From CAZALT01 sp964485515 (lineage in GTDB: Bacteria > Actinomycetota > Acidimicrobiia > Acidimicrobiales > Acidimicrobilacustridaceae): a DNA stretch of 8,170 nucleotides. Of this stretch, positions 5,136 to 8,170 are shown in pieces. The DNA lies in the NCBI GenBank assembly GCA_964485515.1, contig CAZALT010000155.1, positions 1 to 8,170 of the forward strand, in the 5' to 3' direction. How positions within the stretch are numbered: the stretch's first letter is position 1; each line of letters opens with the position of its first letter. The notes beneath the pieces are model-generated. The model ran no database searches. It was not told the origin of the DNA and was given only the letters and a program-made list of their open reading frames with translations. The position numbers and the translations under genes are program-made.

Positions 5136-6867
5136 GTGACCGAACCGACCGAGTCGGCGACAGATGACAACGCCGGACCATCGCGAGGTCCGCGAGGAGT
5201 CGTCGGTCCGGTCGACACGTTCACTCGGGTCGACCGTGCTGACCCCGCACCGATCGAACCCGACTCCTCGCCGTCGCCCGGCGAGTGCGAGGGCTCGTCG
5301 TCGGCGTTGCCCGAATCGTTTCCTTCGATCGTCACGGTCGAGGAGATCGAAGCGGTTCCGGCGGTCGANNNNNNNNNNNNNNNNNNNNNNNNNNNNNNNN
5401 NNNNNNNNNNNNNNNNNNNNNNNNNNNNNNNNNNNNNNNNNNNNNNNNNNNNNNNNNNNNNNNNNNNNCGACGACGTTCCGGCAGCCGACGACGTTCAGG
5501 CTGCCGTCCCCCTCGCGGGATCGCCGGTCGTCGAGGTGGTCGACGATGCCGACACGCAGGCCTCGATCGCTCGGAGTGGCCCGGACGGGGGCACCGGAGG
5601 CGGCAACGGCGTCGGAGGCGCCAACGGAAGCGGGCGGGCGACCGACTCACCGTGGTGGCGTGTCGGCTTCCCGATCGCCATGGTCCTGCTCGTGCTGGCC
5701 ATCCCGACGCTGGTGTGGGTCGGCAGCCAGGTCCTGCTCGACAGCGACGACGGCCGCGTGCTGTCGGCGATCACCGATCCGGACGCACCGGGCTGGGAGG
5801 CCGTGGTCGACCCCACCCCCGTGCATGCCCTCGCCGCGGCCGATGCCGACGGCGAGCTCGACCACGTCGTACTCCAGTTCCGCACCGGCGCGACCAACGG
5901 GGGTGTGGTCGTGGTCCCGGCCGACACGGTCTTCACGACCAAGGCCTACGGCGACATCGCCTTGTCGAGGATCTTCGACGACGGCGGCGGCGCCGAAGGG
6001 GAAGGGGCCGAAGCCATCCGCGGGGCGGTGCAGTCCATCGTCGGGATCGGCATCGACGACATGCAGCTGGTCACCTACGACCAGTGGGGTTCGCTCGTCG
6101 CTCCGATCGCGCCGTTCACCATCAACAACCCCGATGACGTCACCGGCACCGATGCCCAGGGCCAGCCGGTCTCGTTCCCGAAGGGCTCCATCGAAGTCGA
6201 CGCCGACGAGGTGTGGCCCTACCTCCATGCGCAGAACCCGGAGGAGGACGCGATCAACCGGGCGATTCGCATCGAGGCGTTCTGGCGAGGGTGGCTGGGC
6301 GCGGTCAACGCGGCCGGCGACACGCCGGAGAGCGTGCCAGGGGAGATCGACTCGGGGCTCGGCTCCTTCGTCCGCTCGCTGGCGCTTGGTGCCACCCAGG
6401 TCGTCACGCTTCCCGTCGCTCCGACGATCGGACCGGCCGGCGAGGCATGGTTCGCCCCGCAGGAGAACGAGGTGCAGGCGCTGATCGCTTCGCTCGACCC
6501 GTTCCCCGCCGGACCGTTGGGCGAGCGACTGCGCCTTCGTGTGCTCGACGGCACGGGCGAGCTCGACCACGGCCTTGCCGCGGCCAAGACCCTCGGGGCC
6601 AACGGCGGTCAGATCGACAAGGTCGGCAACGCGCTCGACTTCGATCGCGCCACGACCGAGCTCGTCTTCTACGATCCGGCGCTTCGGCCCCAGGTGCAGG
6701 CTCTGCGCGACGCGTTGGGTGTCGGAGAGCTGGTGCAGAGCGAGGAGCTCAACGTGAACGAGGACGTCACCGTCTTGCTGGGCCAGGACTACCTCGCCCT
6801 GGTCGGCTCGTCGGCAAGCTCGTCGACCGCGGCGGGAATCACATCGACGGAGTCCACCGATGGCTGA
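5136..6867 (+). CDS. Membrane-anchored LCP-like protein with LytR_C domain, interrupted by assembly gap
   Basis: Layout: an acidic, Pro/Ser-rich cytoplasmic N-terminus (77 codons before the gap), an unknown stretch in the N run, a Gly-rich linker (about 5578-5640), one membrane helix (about 5662-5735, VGFPIAMVLLVLAIPTLVWV), an LCP-like extracytoplasmic domain (about 5860-6310) and a LytR_C domain (about 6526-6810: RVLDGTGELDHGLAAAK to VTVLLGQDYLAL). LCP proteins attach glycopolymers to peptidoglycan. Here the catalytic features look eroded: VVVPADT replaces the usual SIPRDT, and the Y-x-R-x-R segment is missing, although D-x2-N-R-x2-R (6247-6270) survives. The frame before the gap differs from that after it by one, explained by an arbitrary gap length. 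Start GTG 5136 has GGAG seven bases upstream; in-frame ATG 5112 is an alternative overlapping nadD. Ends 8 bases inside rsfS. Confidence 0.8.
5352..5508 (+). repeat. 18-base (hexapeptide) tandem repeat spanning the assembly gap
   Basis: Units are 5352-5369 (A-V-P-A-V-D/E, last base N), 5473-5490 (D-V-P-A-A-D) and 5491-5508 (D-V-Q-A-A-V). GTTCCGGC is identical on both gap edges. The gap probably lies inside a longer DVPAAD-like repeat of the LCP-like protein's cytoplasmic tail. Confidence 0.55.
5369..5468. other. Assembly gap of exactly 100 N
   Basis: The round length suggests a placeholder for unknown size. Keeping the host gene open requires a true length divisible by three, which 100 is not. 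Confidence 0.95.
5596..5631 (+). repeat. Two 18-base glycine-rich repeats
   Basis: Units 5596-5613 and 5614-5631 both start GGAGGCG and contain CAACGG, encoding GGGNGV and GGANGS. They form the flexible linker just before the membrane helix of the LCP-like protein. Confidence 0.5.
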
Positions 6868-7234
6868 CCTGGCGTCTGACGCGTCGTCTGACGATCCACT
6901 CGACGCCGTGCTGGTCGCGGCGCGTGCCGCGTCGACCAAGACCGACGAGGACACGGTCGTCCTCGATGTCGGCGACGTGCTGTCGATCACCGGGTGGTTC
7001 GTGATCACCGGCGGTCGCAACGACCGTCAGGTCAAGGCCGTGGTCGACGAGGTCGAGGAGCATGTCGCCGAGTCGTGCGGGCTTCGGCCCGTGCGGGTCG
7101 AGGGACTCGACACGACGGCATGGGTGCTCGTGGACTACGGGTCCTTCGTCGTGCACGTGCTCCGCGACGACGCACGCCGCTACTACGACCTCGAACGCCT
7201 CTGGGCCGATGTGCCCCGCGTCGCCTGGTCCTGA
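6860..7234 (+). CDS. rsfS: Ribosomal silencing factor RsfS
   Basis: Binds ribosomal protein L14 (uL14) and blocks joining of the 30S and 50S subunits, lowering translation when nutrients are short. The 124-residue protein shows the DUF143 landmarks in order: VVLDVGDVLSITGWFVITGG (34-53), NDRQVKAVVDEVEEHV, RVEG, TAWVLVDYGSFVVHVL and RRYYDLERLW near the C-terminus. Length is normal. ATG 6860 has GGAG seven bases upstream (6849-6852) and overlaps the end of the LCP-like gene by 8 bases, so translation is probably coupled. nadD followed closely by rsfS is a common bacterial arrangement. Confidence 0.95.
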   Translation: MADLASDASSDDPLDAVLVAARAASTKTDEDTVVLDVGDVLSITGWFVITGGRNDRQVKAVVDEVEEHVAESCGLRPVRVEGLDTTAWVLVDYGSFVVHVLRDDARRYYDLERLWADVPRVAWS

Positions 7235-7278
7235 GGTCCCCACCCGTTGCGGGCGCCGATCACCCATGACGAAAGGGC

Positions 7279-7284
7279 TAGGGT
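7279..7284 (+). promoter_or_regulatory. Leaderless-type promoter -10 of mihF
   Basis: TAGGGT, in the context GCTAGGGT, ends seven bases before ATG 7292, the usual -10 to start-point distance. The mihF mRNA would therefore begin at its start codon. No Shine-Dalgarno sequence fits that ATG, which agrees. No clear -35 is visible in the 57-base spacer after rsfS. Confidence 0.5.
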
Positions 7285-7291
7285 CCCGACC

Positions 7292-7609
7292 ATGCCGCTC
7301 CCGCCACAACTCTCCGACGAACAGCGCAAGGCCGCGCTCGCCAAAGCTGCGGAGGCCCGCCGGGCCCGCGCCGAGATCAAGGAGAAGCTCAAGATGGGCT
7401 CGCTCACCCTGCGCGAGCTCCTCGAGGTGTCCCGGTCAGACGATCTCGTGGGCAAGATCAAGGTCCTGGCCGTGCTCGAATCGCTCCCCGGTGTCGGCAA
7501 GGTGAAGGCGCGGCGAACGATCGAGGAGATCGGCATCAGCGAGTCCCGTCGCCTCCGCGGGTTGGGCGAGCAGCAGCGCAAGGCCCTGCTCGAAGCCTTC
7601 CCCGCGTAA
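7292..7609 (+). CDS. mihF: Actinobacterial integration host factor (mIHF)
   Basis: Small, basic, nucleoid-associated protein that binds and bends DNA in Actinobacteria and is unrelated to enterobacterial IHF. The 105 residues match the family throughout: N-terminal LPPQLSDEQRKAALAKA, a basic helix (AEARRARAEIKEKLK, 20-34), the helix-two-turn-helix core with ESLPGVGKVKARRTIEEI (63-80), and the C-terminal RRLRGLGEQQRKALLEAF (86-103). ATG 7292 is chosen over an in-frame upstream start at 7247 because homology begins there and a -10 element sits at leaderless distance. It precedes gmk by 14 bases, the arrangement seen in many actinobacteria. Confidence 0.95.
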   Translation: MPLPPQLSDEQRKAALAKAAEARRARAEIKEKLKMGSLTLRELLEVSRSDDLVGKIKVLAVLESLPGVGKVKARRTIEEIGISESRRLRGLGEQQRKALLEAFPA

Positions 7610-7623
7610 GCCACCGCACGGTC

Positions 7624-8170
7624 GTGATCATCGTCGTCTCGGGCCCCGGTGGGGTCGGGAAAGGCACTGCCGTCGCCCGTCTCGTGCAGCTCGATCCCCG
7701 GTTGTGGTTGAGCCGGTCGTGGACCACGCGCACGCCTCGGCCCGGCGAGGCGAACGACGCCTACGTCTTCGTCGACCGACCGACCTTCGACGCCCGGGTG
7801 GACGAAGGCGGGTTCCTCGAGTGGGCCGAGTTCCTCGGCAATTGCTACGGGACCCCGACGCCCGACGACGTGCCGCCCGGTCACGACCTCCTCCTGGAGA
7901 TCGAGGTGCAGGGGGCCGCGCAGGTGCGCGAATCGGTGCCCGACGCGCTGGTCATCCTGCTCGTCCCGCCGTCGGCCGACGTGCAGCGCGAACGGCTGCT
8001 CGGGCGCGGCGACGACCCTGATCGAGCCGAGGCCCGTGTGGCCAAGGCAGAAGAGGAGCTGGCGGCGGCCCGGGAGCTCGACGCGGTGGAGATCGTGAAC
8101 GACGACCTCGAGGTGACGCTCGACGAGCTGCGTCGGGTGATCGAGTCCGCCCGAGCGGCGGGGAGCGGGT
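7624..8170 (+). CDS. gmk: Guanylate kinase (C-terminus beyond window)
   Basis: Phosphorylates GMP to GDP with ATP. The visible 182 residues cover nearly the whole usual length of about 190-205. They show the P-loop GPGGVGKGT (7-15), GMP-site motif SRSWTTRTPRPGE (30-42), FLEWAEFLGNCYGTP (64-78), LLEIEVQGA (90-98), the R-rich lid RERLLGRGDD and the terminal NDDLEVTLDEL. At residue 94 a Glu replaces the Asp usual in the EID-QGA motif, a conservative change. GTG 7624 is the only start next to the conserved N-terminus; no Shine-Dalgarno sequence is clear, so translation may depend on mihF just upstream. Confidence 0.93.
   Translation, partial: MIIVVSGPGGVGKGTAVARLVQLDPRLWLSRSWTTRTPRPGEANDAYVFVDRPTFDARVDEGGFLEWAEFLGNCYGTPTPDDVPPGHDLLLEIEVQGAAQVRESVPDALVILLVPPSADVQRERLLGRGDDPDRAEARVAKAEEELAAARELDAVEIVNDDLEVTLDELRRVIESARAAGSG

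Noticed and set aside
5164..5368. An Arg-rich plus-strand start at 5164 for the LCP-like gene, in the post-gap frame as numbered
   Set aside because: Its pre-gap part is an Arg/Ser-rich out-of-frame reading. The acidic frame from 5136 matches the character of the post-gap protein and continues its hexapeptide repeat.

Overview
The window comes from a GC-rich actinobacterium. The best lineage markers are an actinobacterial integration host factor gene (mihF) just before gmk, a plant-type class II DAHP synthase, and the order nadD - LytR/LCP-like gene - rsfS. GTG starts, leaderless-looking TAGGRT promoters and weak Shine-Dalgarno sites fit a deep-branching group. Acidimicrobiia is my best guess, but that is inference. 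The sequence is a draft: 100 N (5369-5468) interrupt one gene.

Left half, all on the minus strand: a siroheme/[4Fe-4S] nitrite/sulfite reductase whose C-terminus is cut by the window edge (1-1404); a 234-base spacer with an RBS, a candidate promoter and short tandem repeats; a complete class II DAHP synthase (1639-2994), first enzyme of the shikimate pathway; a spacer with an 8-bp inverted repeat; and a small sigma-70 family factor (3190-4023) with a shortened region 3.

Centre (4024-4427): a divergent control region with no convincing gene. It holds a CRP/FNR-like palindrome placed at class II distance from a -10-like element facing the sigma gene, a perfect 13-bp palindrome, a G-quadruplex-type motif and, at its right end, a leaderless-type promoter facing nadD.

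Right half, all on the plus strand: a possible 15-codon leader overlapping nadD, then nadD (NAD biosynthesis), a membrane-anchored LCP-like/LytR_C protein interrupted by the gap, and rsfS (ribosome silencing factor). nadD and rsfS meet the LCP-like gene at very short or overlapping junctions, so the three are probably one operon. After a second leaderless-type promoter come mihF (nucleoid protein) and gmk (guanylate kinase, cut by the right edge), probably co-transcribed.

Most of the window is conserved housekeeping. I see no mobile element, CRISPR array, tRNA, rRNA or convincing intrinsic terminator. The least ordinary points are the duplicated cysteine signature in the reductase, the sigma factor with its promoter region, the hexapeptide repeat at the assembly gap, and the degenerate LCP domain.
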